A stretch of DNA of 64,000 nt from Collinsella sp. (GCA_019414645.1 DXLP01000002.1:1-64000), one strand, 5' to 3'. Counted from the first letter of the stretch, positions 33,501 through 41,885 are shown. Numbers and translations: made by a program. The notes: generated by a model from the sequence alone, not told the origin.

Positions 33501-34363
33501 AGAACAACCCTGAGAACATCATCGATGCCGCGGTGAAGCGCCAGAAGGATCGTGCGAGCGGCCAGACGTCGTTCTTCGACATGTTTGGTGATGTTGAGGG
33601 CTCGGGCTTTGAGGTGAGCGTGCCCGATCCGGATGGCCAGGAGTGGGACCGCCACCTTAAGTTGAGCCAGGAGAAGGAGGTTCTGGGCATCTATGTCTCG
33701 GACCACCCGCTGCGCCCGTTTGAGTATGCGCTGGCCAAGGCACGCGACTTCTCGTTCTCGCAGATCGACACTGGCTACGAAGTTCAGAATCCTACGGGCG
33801 GTACCATCAACCAGGAGATTCCCGAGGGCAAGGCGCTGTGGTGGGCCGGCATGGTCTCGAGCGTGTCCAAGCGCGTGACCAAAAACGGCGACCCCATGGG
33901 CATCGTGCAGCTCGAAGACATGGAAGGCGAGGCCACGGTCGTGGTGTTCCCCAAGACCTACAAGGAGGCCGAGGGGTATCTGTATGGCGAGGTCGATCCC
34001 GAGACCGGCGCGCAGCTGTCCGACGCGTTTGTGCGCATTAAGGGCAAGCTCGAGCGCTCGGACCGCGGCGACCAGATCATTGCGCAGGAGATTGTGCCGC
34101 TGGAGCTTAGCGAGGAGAAAAACAAGCCCAAGGTCTTTGAGGTCATGGTGCCCAACAGCCGATTTAGCCAGGGCAATATGGCGCGCCTGGCCACGGTGCT
34201 CACCACCAACCCGGGCGGCGACCGCGTGGAGATCTTTATCGAGCAGGTGGACGGGCGCGTACTGCGTGCCGAGGTACCGGCCAAGGTCAACGCACGCTCG
34301 ATTCCGCTGCTGGCCGAGGCAAAGGCCATCGTGGGTAACCAAGGCAGAGTGACGGTAATTTAA
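30560..34363 (+). CDS. dnaE: DNA polymerase III subunit alpha
   Basis: A 1267-residue replicative polymerase of the DnaE class. The N-terminal PHP domain begins FVHLHNHTVFSMLDGA. The palm holds GVGPGRGSAAGA and the catalytic aspartates in MPDIDMDFDD (about 467). The thumb/fingers segment (FNKSHSAGYAILVMQTAWLKAHY) is followed by a helix-hairpin-helix (GIRGVGTGVAQAI) and a C-terminal OB fold (GIVQLEDMEGEATVVVFP). The segment between 770 and 830 (GFSKGESDSRIRKPVAKKKI) differs from the usual GEADxLRRAMGKK form but keeps its length. It is a single gene between two intergenic inverted repeats. Confidence 0.96.
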   Translation: MAFVHLHNHTVFSMLDGATRIQDMVNRAVELGMPAVAITDHGYMYGVPDLALACDAVNHNTPEYKTWSHDKAFLEKDRRDELVEPDPESNPREHAQYVKDMAMWDEKGNIDELKPPLVIKPIFGCEVYFTPDETLARDHKPELYHMILLAKDQEGYVNLMQTVSEAAVQGFYYKPRVTLDNLRRHAKGMICTSACIAGIIPKYIDRGDMEGAIKWAETFRDTFEPGDFYIEIQEHGITTDNGLTDEQMDRTLIDIAKQVGVKVIATNDFHYLRREDAPVQDVIMCIGMNAKVDDPNRMRMTGSEFYMKTEEEMRAMFPYCPEACDNTLEIADKCYVELDWDSIILPRFPLLDPGETHESQFRRECEKGLRQHYGDDWATREIGGVNIKERFEYEYKVICDKGFAAYFLIVAEYVQWAKDNGIGVGPGRGSAAGAIVAYAMNITAFDPLENGLMFERFLSPQRTEMPDIDMDFDDERRLEVVEHVRQLYGPEKVTHVITYSTIKAKQAINDAARVLDYPVYMGQRLSKMVSSDPKVKLKQVLEKQPGKEDLFNPDFAEAYKKDDDARRIIDTALSIEGLTRGEGVHACAVLICRDPVNEHVPTKLDTKGGVEITQYEGHTVADMGLLKMDFLGLRTLTVISKAKANIKKNFGIDIKEEEIPFDDPEIFKLMGSGHTAGVFQVESAGMTATIKNMKPTEYKHVVALIALYRPGPLGAGMVSSYINRMNGKEPAVSYDDRLDDILGETYGTMVYQEQVMLISVEMCGFSKGESDSRIRKPVAKKKIKLLTSTVLHWEDGSDETTYDHWMNGAIKNNYTREVAQKIWDDVLEFASYAFNKSHSAGYAILVMQTAWLKAHYPHEYMAAVLTSYTGKTDKIVHYVSACRHDGIPVLSPDVNESGTEFTATKEGVRFGLAGIRGVGTGVAQAIIAEREAGGPFKTLHDFVERVDSSQANRRVIESLIKAGAFDSTGYPRRQMMHFVDKNNPENIIDAAVKRQKDRASGQTSFFDMFGDVEGSGFEVSVPDPDGQEWDRHLKLSQEKEVLGIYVSDHPLRPFEYALAKARDFSFSQIDTGYEVQNPTGGTINQEIPEGKALWWAGMVSSVSKRVTKNGDPMGIVQLEDMEGEATVVVFPKTYKEAEGYLYGEVDPETGAQLSDAFVRIKGKLERSDRGDQIIAQEIVPLELSEEKNKPKVFEVMVPNSRFSQGNMARLATVLTTNPGGDRVEIFIEQVDGRVLRAEVPAKVNARSIPLLAEAKAIVGNQGRVTVI

Positions 34364-34376
34364 GGACGGCGTTGGC

Positions 34377-34505
34377 GGGGTAGCTAATTTGGGACGGGGC
34401 TATTTTAGCTACCCTTTGACTGACGGCGAATGAGTCGGGGTCGGAATGCATCTCAACCGACATATGGGGGTAGCTAAAATAGCCCCGTCCCAAATTAGCT
34501 ACCCC
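34377..34505. repeat. Type C head-to-head pair, perfect 38-bp arms
   Basis: Left unit 34377-34414 starts GGGGTAGCTAATTTGGGACG; the right unit 34468-34505 is its exact reverse complement; the spacer is 53 bp. Each unit is itself palindromic at the ends (GGGTAGCTAA / TTAGCTACCC) around a TTTGGGACGGGGCTATTT centre. It fills the gap between dnaE and the SNF2 gene and ends only a few bases before the ribosome-binding site of the latter. Confidence 0.95.
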
Positions 34506-34525
34506 GGGTGAGATTGGAGGAAGTG

Positions 34526-37500
34526 ATGGCGCAGGGGACGTTTGCACAGGCGCTCCGGAAAGAGGCGGCGCTGAGTGGCACCTTTATGAAGGGGCGTTCG
34601 CTCATGCTCAACGGCGCCGTGCTGTCGATCGAGGACAGCGGCTCGCGCTTCTCCAAAAACGTGACGGTTGAGGGCTCGGTGCGCGGTTCGCGTGGCGACC
34701 TGTACAAGACGCGCGTGGCGCTCGACATGGACGAGCACGAGGTGATCGACTACGACTGCGATTGCCCCGCTGCCTATCGCTACCCCGGCATGTGCAAGCA
34801 CGCTATTGCCACGGCTCTGGCGTATTTGGATGCCAGCGGCGCCGAGCCCGTCGAAGGTTTGCGCACGCCGGTCCGCACGTTTGCGGCGCAGCCGAAACAG
34901 CCCGCGCGCAACGCGCCCAAAGCGCCGGCCGTCAATCCCAACTTTCCCTTTCCGGCGCCCGTCCCCACGAGTCCCAGCCTCATGGCGGCGCTCTCCGATC
35001 TTTCGGACGCGCGCATGGATGAGCTGGCGAGCATGCGCCGCAAGCTCGCCGGCAGTGTGGATCCCGATGCCCCCAAGGCGGTGTTGGAGCCCTCGCTGGT
35101 GCCGTATTACAATCCACTGTTTGCCGAGCGCTTTAGCTGGGCGCTCGAGCTTCGCATTCGCTGTGGATTGGTCTCCTACGTGGTCAAGGACATCGACGGC
35201 ATGGCCGATGCCTACGTGCGCGGCGGCACCTTCTCGTACGGCAAGAAGCTCACGTTTGTCCATACGCCCGAAGCCTTCGAAGACGTGTCGACAAAGCTGC
35301 TCAACCTTGTCGTGACGACAGTTGCCTATCTCGATGACATCACAAGCTCGCGTTCGGCGTCGTACGACTTTGCCCGCAGCGGTTTTGTCGCCGAGCGTCA
35401 GTTGCCGCTGTCCGAGCATAGCATCGTATATGTGCTGGACCTGTTGCGCGGCCAGACCATCTCTTTTGAGCCCGCCTGGTCGCGGGGGACGACGACGCAT
35501 CGCACCTATGACGTGGCGGTTGAGATGCCTCCGGAAGGGGAGGACGAGGCGCTGTCTGAGCGCCCACCGCTCCTTGCCGCCAAAATCGCGCCGGCGGCTG
35601 GTGGCAGCTACGATCTACGCCTGCCGGCCGATGCATACTGCTTTGCTTCGGGCGACGTTGCCTATCTGGTCGACACCCGCCGTGCGCGCCGCGCCGATGT
35701 AGCGTTTGCCCAGCATGCGGCGCCGTTCCTATCGCGCTTACTGCCCTGTCGCACGCCGATCCATATCGCTGTCGACCAGGTGGGGGAGTTCTGTCGTATG
35801 GCGCTGCCCATTTTGCGCGACTATACCGACCTTACCGCGCCCGCCGCGCTCGATACCGTGGCGCCCGAGCCGAGCTTTGCTATGGCGATCGGCGTCGACG
35901 ATGGGCTTGTGACCTGCAAAATTACGGTTGCCTACGGCGACTGGTCGGCAGATCTCTTTAGCCTGGGCGCTCCGGGCAGCCCCTTCGAAGAGCAACGCCC
36001 CGGCGTGCCGCCCCGCGACGAGGTGGCAGAGTTTCGTGTTATGGACACGGCGGCCCTGTATTTCGACTTTTACGAGGGCGGTCTGGCGTTTGAGGAGCGC
36101 GATGACGAGAGCTTGTTCTGCCTGCTGACCGAGGGCCTGTCCGCCCTGTCCGAGCTGGGTGAGGTCATGCTCAGCGACCGTCTGCGCCAGATTTCGGTGC
36201 GACCCGCGCCCAAGCTCTCGGTTCGTGCGACCGTCAAGAGCAATCTGCTCGACGTCGAACTGGGCGCGAGCGGCCTTTCGGCGTCAGACCTTGCCATCTA
36301 CCTCGACTCCTACAAGCGTCACCAGACGTTTGCGCGCCTTACGTCCGGCGACATCATTCGTTTGGACGAGGGTGCCCGAGCCGCGTTTGGCCTTGCCGAG
36401 GATCTGGGGGTCGATGCTGTTGACCTGCTCGACGGCGTGTCGCTTCCCGCGTCGAGCACCCTGTTCGTCGATAGCATGCTCGCGCGCACGCCCGCGCTCG
36501 AGGCCGATCGCGACGCTGCGTTCCGCCGCACCGTCGAGCGCTTGGATACGCTCGGCAAGATGGACTTTACGGTGCCGGCATCGCTCAAGGCAACGATGCG
36601 CGGCTACCAGGTCGACGGATACCAGTGGCTCGGCTCGCTCGAACACCTGGGCCTTGGCGGCATCTTGGCCGACGACATGGGCCTGGGCAAAACGCTGCAG
36701 ATGATCGCGCATATCCTGGCGCGCGTGGAAGCGGGGGACATTAAGCCCACGCTTGTGGTGTGCCCTGCGTCGCTCGTGTACAACTGGACTGCCGAGCTGG
36801 AGCGCTTCGCCCCGTCGCTCGATGTGTGCGCCATCGTGGGCGCCAAGGCCCAGCGTCGCGTGCAAATCGCCGGCGTGGCCGAGCATAACGTGGTCGTGAC
36901 GTCGTATGACCTTATGCGGCGCGATATCGACGAGTACGTCGAGCAGGACTTTGCCCGCGTGGTACTCGATGAGGCCCAGTACATTAAAAACCCGCTCACC
37001 CAGGTGGCGCGTGCCACCAAGCGCCTGCCGGCCGGCGTGCGCTTTGCCCTGACGGGCACGCCCATCGAAAACCGCCTATCCGAGCTCTGGAGCATCTTCG
37101 ACTTTTTGATGCCGGGCCTACTTGGCACGCGCGAGTCGTTTGCCAAGCGCTTCGAAAGCCCGGTCGAGCATGCCGAGGGCGACAGTGCCGCCCGCCTGCA
37201 AGCGCTCGTGTCGCCGTTTGTGCTGCGCCGTGTCAAGGAAGACGTGGTGGCCGACCTGCCCGAGAAGATCGAGGATACGGTCATGGCGCAGCTTACCGGC
37301 GAGCAGCGCAAGCTCTACCTGGCCAACCAGGACCGCATCGCCCAACAGGTGCAGCACCGCGAGTCATCCGAGTTTAAGAAAGACAAGCTCAAGGTGCTCG
37401 CCGAGCTCACCAAGCTGCGCCAGATCTGCTGCGACCCGCGTCTGCACTACGAGGATTACAAGGCGGGGAGCGCCAAACTCGATACGTGCATGGAGCTCGT

Positions 37501-37990
37501 GCACGGCGCACTCGACGGCGGGCATCGCATCCTGTTGTTCAGCCAGTTTACGGGTATGCTCGATATCATCGGTAAGCGCTTGGCCAAGGAGGACATCGAC
37601 TTCTTTAAGCTCACGGGCGCTTCGTCTAAGGAGAGCCGCGCCAAGATGGTCGCGCAGTTCCAGGAGGGCGAGGTTCCGGTCTTTTTGATTTCGCTCAAGG
37701 CGGGCGGCGTGGGCCTTAACCTGACGGCTGCCGACGTGGTCATCCACTACGACCCGTGGTGGAACGTGGCGGCGCAGGACCAAGCAACTGACCGTGCACA
37801 CCGTATTGGCCAGCAACATACCGTGACCGTGTACAAGCTCATCGCCAAGGACACGATCGAGGAACGCATTATGCGGATGCAGGAGTCTAAGCGCGACCTG
37901 GTCAACAGCGTACTCGGCGGCGACGGCATCTCGTCGGCACTGTTCACGCGCGAGGATGTTCTGGCGCTGCTCGGCGGCGACGGGCGTTAA
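34526..37990 (+). CDS. SWIM zinc-finger SNF2/Swi2-type helicase
   Basis: A 1154-residue protein. A SWIM zinc finger (CDCPAAYRYPGMCKH, about 78-92) is followed by a long central region of unknown fold, a SNF2 ATPase (DDMGLGKT about 716-723, DEAQYIKN, LTGTPIENRLSELW) and a helicase C domain (LFSQFTGMLDII, LKAGGVGLNLTAADVVIHYDPWWN, RAHRIGQ). Bacterial members resemble RapA/HepA-like remodellers and probably move along duplex DNA; the exact role is unknown. ATG 34526 follows GGAGG; an upstream GTG at 34508 lies inside the repeat side and is less likely. Confidence 0.93.
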   Translation: MAQGTFAQALRKEAALSGTFMKGRSLMLNGAVLSIEDSGSRFSKNVTVEGSVRGSRGDLYKTRVALDMDEHEVIDYDCDCPAAYRYPGMCKHAIATALAYLDASGAEPVEGLRTPVRTFAAQPKQPARNAPKAPAVNPNFPFPAPVPTSPSLMAALSDLSDARMDELASMRRKLAGSVDPDAPKAVLEPSLVPYYNPLFAERFSWALELRIRCGLVSYVVKDIDGMADAYVRGGTFSYGKKLTFVHTPEAFEDVSTKLLNLVVTTVAYLDDITSSRSASYDFARSGFVAERQLPLSEHSIVYVLDLLRGQTISFEPAWSRGTTTHRTYDVAVEMPPEGEDEALSERPPLLAAKIAPAAGGSYDLRLPADAYCFASGDVAYLVDTRRARRADVAFAQHAAPFLSRLLPCRTPIHIAVDQVGEFCRMALPILRDYTDLTAPAALDTVAPEPSFAMAIGVDDGLVTCKITVAYGDWSADLFSLGAPGSPFEEQRPGVPPRDEVAEFRVMDTAALYFDFYEGGLAFEERDDESLFCLLTEGLSALSELGEVMLSDRLRQISVRPAPKLSVRATVKSNLLDVELGASGLSASDLAIYLDSYKRHQTFARLTSGDIIRLDEGARAAFGLAEDLGVDAVDLLDGVSLPASSTLFVDSMLARTPALEADRDAAFRRTVERLDTLGKMDFTVPASLKATMRGYQVDGYQWLGSLEHLGLGGILADDMGLGKTLQMIAHILARVEAGDIKPTLVVCPASLVYNWTAELERFAPSLDVCAIVGAKAQRRVQIAGVAEHNVVVTSYDLMRRDIDEYVEQDFARVVLDEAQYIKNPLTQVARATKRLPAGVRFALTGTPIENRLSELWSIFDFLMPGLLGTRESFAKRFESPVEHAEGDSAARLQALVSPFVLRRVKEDVVADLPEKIEDTVMAQLTGEQRKLYLANQDRIAQQVQHRESSEFKKDKLKVLAELTKLRQICCDPRLHYEDYKAGSAKLDTCMELVHGALDGGHRILLFSQFTGMLDIIGKRLAKEDIDFFKLTGASSKESRAKMVAQFQEGEVPVFLISLKAGGVGLNLTAADVVIHYDPWWNVAAQDQATDRAHRIGQQHTVTVYKLIAKDTIEERIMRMQESKRDLVNSVLGGDGISSALFTREDVLALLGGDGR

Positions 37991-38140
37991 CCCGCTCGGG
38001 TGAGGCCGCCAGGGCGGATAGCCCGCGCTGTCCCATCGTCCCCGCTCGTTATGTGTTCATTTGCAATGCCGTGGATGGTTTGTCTGCCTTTGGGCATAAG
38101 AACCATCAAGAACATTGGCACATCAGCAAAGGAGAACATC

Positions 38141-38503
38141 ATGGCGAAATTCTTTAAGGACCCCGACGGCAAGCTCATCGCTGCCCTTGGCGACGACGTT
38201 GCGACCCCTGCCGGTTGCACGGAGCTGACCGCAAACACTGAGGACGCGGCGCATGAGAAGCACGTGCCTGTTGTCGAGACCGAGCGCGACGGTCACGTGA
38301 TTCGCGCCCGAGTTGGCTCGGTCGAGCACCCCAGCCTGCCCGAGCACTACATTGAGTGGATCGCCCTTGAGGCCGAGGGCCGCTTAGAGGTCCATTACCT
38401 TGAGCCCGGCATGAAACCCGCGACGTTTTTCGCGGGCGGCTCCAAGACCGGTACCGTCTATGCCTACTGCAACCTGCACGGGCTGTGGTCCGCGACATTC
38501 TAG
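38141..38503 (+). CDS. Superoxide reductase (neelaredoxin/desulfoferrodoxin family)
   Basis: A 120-residue protein that reduces superoxide to hydrogen peroxide without producing oxygen, typical of anaerobes. The Fe(His)4(Cys) centre is complete: His41 in EKHVPV, His63, His69 in EHPSLPEHYIEW, Cys110 and His113 in YCNLHGLW. The catalytic Lys40 is present. The short N-terminus has one cysteine only, so the desulforedoxin FeCys4 centre of two-centre enzymes is missing. The start follows AAAGGAGAA. It is a single gene between SNF2 and the NadE-like gene with its own terminator. Confidence 0.93.
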   Translation: MAKFFKDPDGKLIAALGDDVATPAGCTELTANTEDAAHEKHVPVVETERDGHVIRARVGSVEHPSLPEHYIEWIALEAEGRLEVHYLEPGMKPATFFAGGSKTGTVYAYCNLHGLWSATF

Positions 38504-38549
38504 GAGCGCGCCCCCGCTCGGGGTATCATAGCTAGCATATGCACATGCA

Positions 38550-38582
38550 AGCGCCGGCTGCATTATGCGGCCGGCGCTTTTA
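38550..38582 (+). terminator. Terminator after the superoxide reductase gene
   Basis: GCGCCGGC / GCCGGCGC stem (38551-38578) with a TTTTA tail. Confidence 0.85.
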
Positions 38583-38620
38583 CTACGATTTCGATGGTTT
38601 ACGACGGAAAGGGCTGGGCC

Positions 38621-40606
38621 ATGAAGCTCGCGCTTGCACAGATCGATATGCGCCTGGGTGATATTGAGGGCATTTGCGGCCGCATTGAGGACCAGGCTCG
38701 TCTGGCCCACGAGCGCGGGGCGCGCGTGCTGTGCGTTCCGGCTCCGCTCTTTATGGGCGCCATGCCCGGTGGCCTGGTGGGCGCTGCCGACTTTGAGCAC
38801 GACATGCTTGCCGGCTTGACTGGTGTCGCCGAGCGTATCCAGGAGCTTGACATGATCTGCATCGTGCCCGCGGCGGTTTCGTTTGAGGGCCAACCGCTGC
38901 TCGACTACATGATGCTCAAGGACGGTCATGTGGTGCCGGCGCGTTCGAGCATTGCCTTGCAGCGTGGCGAGAACAACGACACGCGTTGGGCGCCGCCGGT
39001 GTTCGACGTGGACGGCGTGCGCATCGCCGTAATTTTTGACTTGGACCGCGAACTCGAGATGTTGCCGACCGGTGTTGACCTCATTGCGTATTTCCAATTC
39101 AACGCGTTTGACATGACCGACCGCGAGACTGCCGCCATTGCCGCCGTTCGCAGCGGCGCCTACCGCAAGATCGCATCCAAGCGCAGCGTGTGGTTTGCCT
39201 GCATGGCGCCGGTCGGTGCCTATGACGAGTCGGTGTATACCGGCGGTTCGTTTGTGCTCGACGACTGCGGTCGCGTGGTGGCCCAGGCGCCGTGTTTTGA
39301 GGAGAGCCTGCTGGTTCAGGAGATTCAGCGCGGCGTGATGCTCGATGCCCTGGAAGATCACGAACTGCCCGAGTTCCGTTCCGAGGAGTGGTTGTGGCAG
39401 GCGCTGGTGCTCGCCGTGCGCGACAACGCTCGGGCCCACGGTGCGTCGCGTGCCGTGGTGGCACTCGAGGGTGACCTGCCGTCATCCCTGCTGGCGGCGC
39501 TGGCCGTTGACGCTCTGGGTCCGCGTAACGTAATTGGCCTGGTGCTGGGGCGCAACCGTATCTTTACGCCGGCGCAGGAGGAGGCCGAGGCTGCCCGCTG
39601 TGCCGCCGTCCGTGCCATCGCCGAGCGTTTGCACATTCGCACTGTCGAGCGCGATGCACCGGATGCGGCGCGTGTGCTCGATCGCGACGTGTCGGCGGGC
39701 GATGCCGAGCGTCTGCGCTTGCGCACGCTGGGCCTCATGCTGGAGGACACGGCGCTCGAGCTGGGTGCGATGGCGCTGAGCCCGCTGTCCAAAACCGAGT
39801 ACGCGCTGGCGGCGCCGGCGCTTTGCGGCGGTTACCAGGGCGACTTTGCGCCCTTTGGCGATGTGTACCTGTCGACGCTTGAGTTTGTGGCGCGTGTGCG
39901 CAACCGCACGTCTGCCGTGGTGCCCCAAGAGCTCGTGACGCTCAACGCGGTGGAAGATTGTATGGAGCGAGTGCTGGCGCAGGCGCTCTCGACGCTCGAC
40001 GGTCCGGTCGATATGCTCGACCGCGCGGCACAGCTGCTCGGCGGGCTTGAGCCGGGTGAGGTCGATGGCGCGCTCGAGGCGCACGTGGACCGCAATCGAG
40101 CTTTCGACGACATCCCGATGGCCGCCGGCAAGCCCGAGGCTTGCTCGCTGCTGCTGATGCTCGTGCGTCAGGGCGAGGCCGCCCGCCGCATGCTGCCGAC
40201 GGCGCCGATCGTCTCGGCCCGTTCGTTTGTCGAGCGCGCCTGGCCGTACATGCTCGCGTGGTCCGACCTGGGGCTGAGCGGCAAGGAACGCATGACGGTC
40301 GATGCGCTGGCGCGCGCCGAGGTGAACCGCTTTGCCGACGAGGATACAAGCGAGCGCATGCGTGGCGAGATGATGGGCATATTGGGTGACCTGTTGGGTA
40401 TTTCGCCCGAGCAGATGGAGGAGCTGCGCTCTGAGGACGGTCAGCGTCGTTTACACGAGGGAATGAAAAAGTTCGAGGGCGAGGTTCAGGACGCCATTGA
40501 TAAGATGATGGGCGGTCAGGGCGGCTCGCAAGGTAGTCCCCAGGGTGGCCCGATGCCGCACCCGCCAGTAGATCCGAGGCAGTTCCCCTTTTTCTCGCAG
40601 AACTAA
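38621..40606 (+). CDS. NAD synthetase-like pseudoenzyme (degenerate glutamine-dependent NadE)
   Basis: A 661-residue protein with the full domain plan of glutamine-dependent NAD+ synthetase: a nitrilase-type amidase half (KLALAQIDMRLGDIEG, GGSFVLDDCGRVVAQAPCFEE) and a synthetase half (SSLLAALAVDALGPRNVIGL, LSKTEYALAAPALCGGYQGD, FGDVYLSTLEFVARVRN). The active residues are gone. The amidase Glu motif PELALTG is PAPLFMG (Ala41), the Cys of CED is replaced around 139-140, the RKQ lysine is RSS, and the PP-loop SGGxDS is EGDLPSS (283-289). A Gln/Gly/Pro tail ends the protein. It probably has a structural or regulatory role. Start ATG 38621 matches the family N-terminus. No frameshift is visible. 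Confidence 0.8.
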   Translation: MKLALAQIDMRLGDIEGICGRIEDQARLAHERGARVLCVPAPLFMGAMPGGLVGAADFEHDMLAGLTGVAERIQELDMICIVPAAVSFEGQPLLDYMMLKDGHVVPARSSIALQRGENNDTRWAPPVFDVDGVRIAVIFDLDRELEMLPTGVDLIAYFQFNAFDMTDRETAAIAAVRSGAYRKIASKRSVWFACMAPVGAYDESVYTGGSFVLDDCGRVVAQAPCFEESLLVQEIQRGVMLDALEDHELPEFRSEEWLWQALVLAVRDNARAHGASRAVVALEGDLPSSLLAALAVDALGPRNVIGLVLGRNRIFTPAQEEAEAARCAAVRAIAERLHIRTVERDAPDAARVLDRDVSAGDAERLRLRTLGLMLEDTALELGAMALSPLSKTEYALAAPALCGGYQGDFAPFGDVYLSTLEFVARVRNRTSAVVPQELVTLNAVEDCMERVLAQALSTLDGPVDMLDRAAQLLGGLEPGEVDGALEAHVDRNRAFDDIPMAAGKPEACSLLLMLVRQGEAARRMLPTAPIVSARSFVERAWPYMLAWSDLGLSGKERMTVDALARAEVNRFADEDTSERMRGEMMGILGDLLGISPEQMEELRSEDGQRRLHEGMKKFEGEVQDAIDKMMGGQGGSQGSPQGGPMPHPPVDPRQFPFFSQN

Positions 40607-40674
40607 CTATGGGATAGGATTCGCTTCCAACCCCGATACTTCAACTAAGCATCTTGGTCCCGTTGTGTTATTCT

Positions 40675-40688
40675 AGAACAGACGTTCG
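40675..40688 (+). promoter_or_regulatory. LexA SOS box upstream of ruvC
   Basis: AGAACAGACGTTCG fits the Gram-positive/actinobacterial SOS consensus CGAACNNNNGTTCG with one mismatch in the flank. It directly follows a TATTCT -10-like element (40669-40674) and lies about 60 bp before ruvC, so LexA bound here would block the ruvCAB promoter. Confidence 0.8.
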
Positions 40689-40743
40689 TGAATGATGCGC
40701 GGGGCCTTGTCTTGCGCTGTGCTTGTGGCGAGGGGAGGTCGGC

Positions 40744-41265
40744 TTGGTTATCTTGGGCATTGACCCCGGTTTGGCTCATACGGGTTGGGGGATTATCGAG
40801 GAGCGGCGTGGCGAGGTTCGCTGCCGTGCCTATGGCTGCATCGAGACCAGTGCCGGAAGTCCGCTCGCGGTGCGCCTGTCGCATATCGCCCATGACCTTA
40901 AGGATGTCGTTGAGCGTTATCGACCCGACACGGCTGCTGTCGAGAGCATCTACTTTGGCGCCAACGTTCGTTCGGCCATCCCCACGGCGCATGCCCGCGG
41001 TGCTGCACTCGTCGCACTTTCGGAATGCGCGCTCGAGATTGGCGAGTACACGCCCATGCAGATCAAACAGGCTGTGGTGGGCACTGGCGCCGCGGACAAG
41101 CGGCAGGTCGCCTACATGGTACGCACACTCACACAGCTCGATCACGACCCGCATCCCGACCATGCCGCCGATGCCCTGGCCTGCGCCATCTGCCACGTAA
41201 ACCTCAGCCGCACCCGCGCCCTCACCGGTGGCGAGTTCTATCAACAGAGAGGAACCGGATACTGA
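40744..41265 (+). CDS. ruvC: Holliday junction endonuclease RuvC
   Basis: A 173-residue resolvase that cuts Holliday junctions symmetrically. The catalytic acids are Asp7 in LGIDPGLAHTG, Glu in VESIYF and the DH/D set in HPDHAADALA. The start is TTG 40744 with GGGGAGG five bases before it, which puts the family N-terminus VILGIDPG at residue 2; the longer frame from 40723 adds an unsupported leader. Its stop overlaps the ruvA start by one base (TGATG), so ruvC, ruvA and ruvB are translationally coupled. The operon carries a LexA box. Confidence 0.95.
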   Translation: MVILGIDPGLAHTGWGIIEERRGEVRCRAYGCIETSAGSPLAVRLSHIAHDLKDVVERYRPDTAAVESIYFGANVRSAIPTAHARGAALVALSECALEIGEYTPMQIKQAVVGTGAADKRQVAYMVRTLTQLDHDPHPDHAADALACAICHVNLSRTRALTGGEFYQQRGTGY

Positions 41266-41885
41266 TGATTTCCCAGCTCCACGGAACGCTTGTCGAGGCC
41301 ACGATGAGCTCTGCTGTCGTCGATGTGTCGGGCGTTGGCTTTGAGCTCGGCATCTCGGGCAGCACTGCGGCCACGTTGCCGACGCCCGGCGGCGAGGTCC
41401 GCCTCTACACGCGTATGCAGGTGCGCGAGGACGCCATGACACTTTTCGGTTTTTCCTCAAAGGATGAGCGCACGATGTTCGACCGGCTCGTGTCCGTTTC
41501 GGGCGTTGGCCCGCGCCTGGCGCTCGCCGTGCTTTCCACCTATACCGTGGGGCAGCTGTATTCGCTGGTGATGGCCGAGGACGACAAGGGCATGGCCAAG
41601 GTACCCGGTGTGGGCAAAAAGACAGCTCAGCGCCTGATCCTGGAACTCAAGAGCACCTTTGCCAAGGATAAGGGCTTTGTGCCGGTCGACGTGATTCCCG
41701 GCCAGGTTGCGATGCCGGTTCCCGCCGCCGCTCCTTCGGCGATCGATGATGCCCGTGCGGCGCTCCTTTCCATGGGCTTTAGCCTGCAGGAGACCGATGT
41801 TGCCCTGAGCGGGTATGATGGGCAGAATATGCGTGTCGAGGATCTGCTCGGCGCGGCGCTTAAGCGACTCGGAATGGATGCGTGA
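41265..41885 (+). CDS. ruvA: Holliday junction DNA-binding protein RuvA
   Basis: A 206-residue protein that forms the tetramer holding the four-way junction and loading RuvB. Domain I is an OB fold ([11 protein letters not shown]), domain II has two helix-hairpin-helix motifs ([32 protein letters not shown]), and domain III at the C-terminus ([20 protein letters not shown]) contacts RuvB. Start and stop overlap those of ruvC and ruvB by one base each (TGATG). The open frame upstream to 41025 lies inside ruvC and is not used. Confidence 0.95.
   Translation: MISQLHGTLVEATMSSAVVDVSGVGFELGISGSTAATLPTPGGEVRLYTRMQVREDAMTLFGFSSKDERTMFDRLVSVSGVGPRLALAVLSTYTVGQLYSLVMAEDDKGMAKVPGVGKKTAQRLILELKSTFAKDKGFVPVDVIPGQVAMPVPAAAPSAIDDARAALLSMGFSLQETDVALSGYDGQNMRVEDLLGAALKRLGMDA

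Noticed and set aside
30824-34342. 1172-codon open frame on the minus strand opposite dnaE
   Set aside because: Antisense shadow of a GC-rich gene; sequence is low-complexity His/Gly/Leu/Val, with no domain, while the plus strand carries all DnaE motifs.
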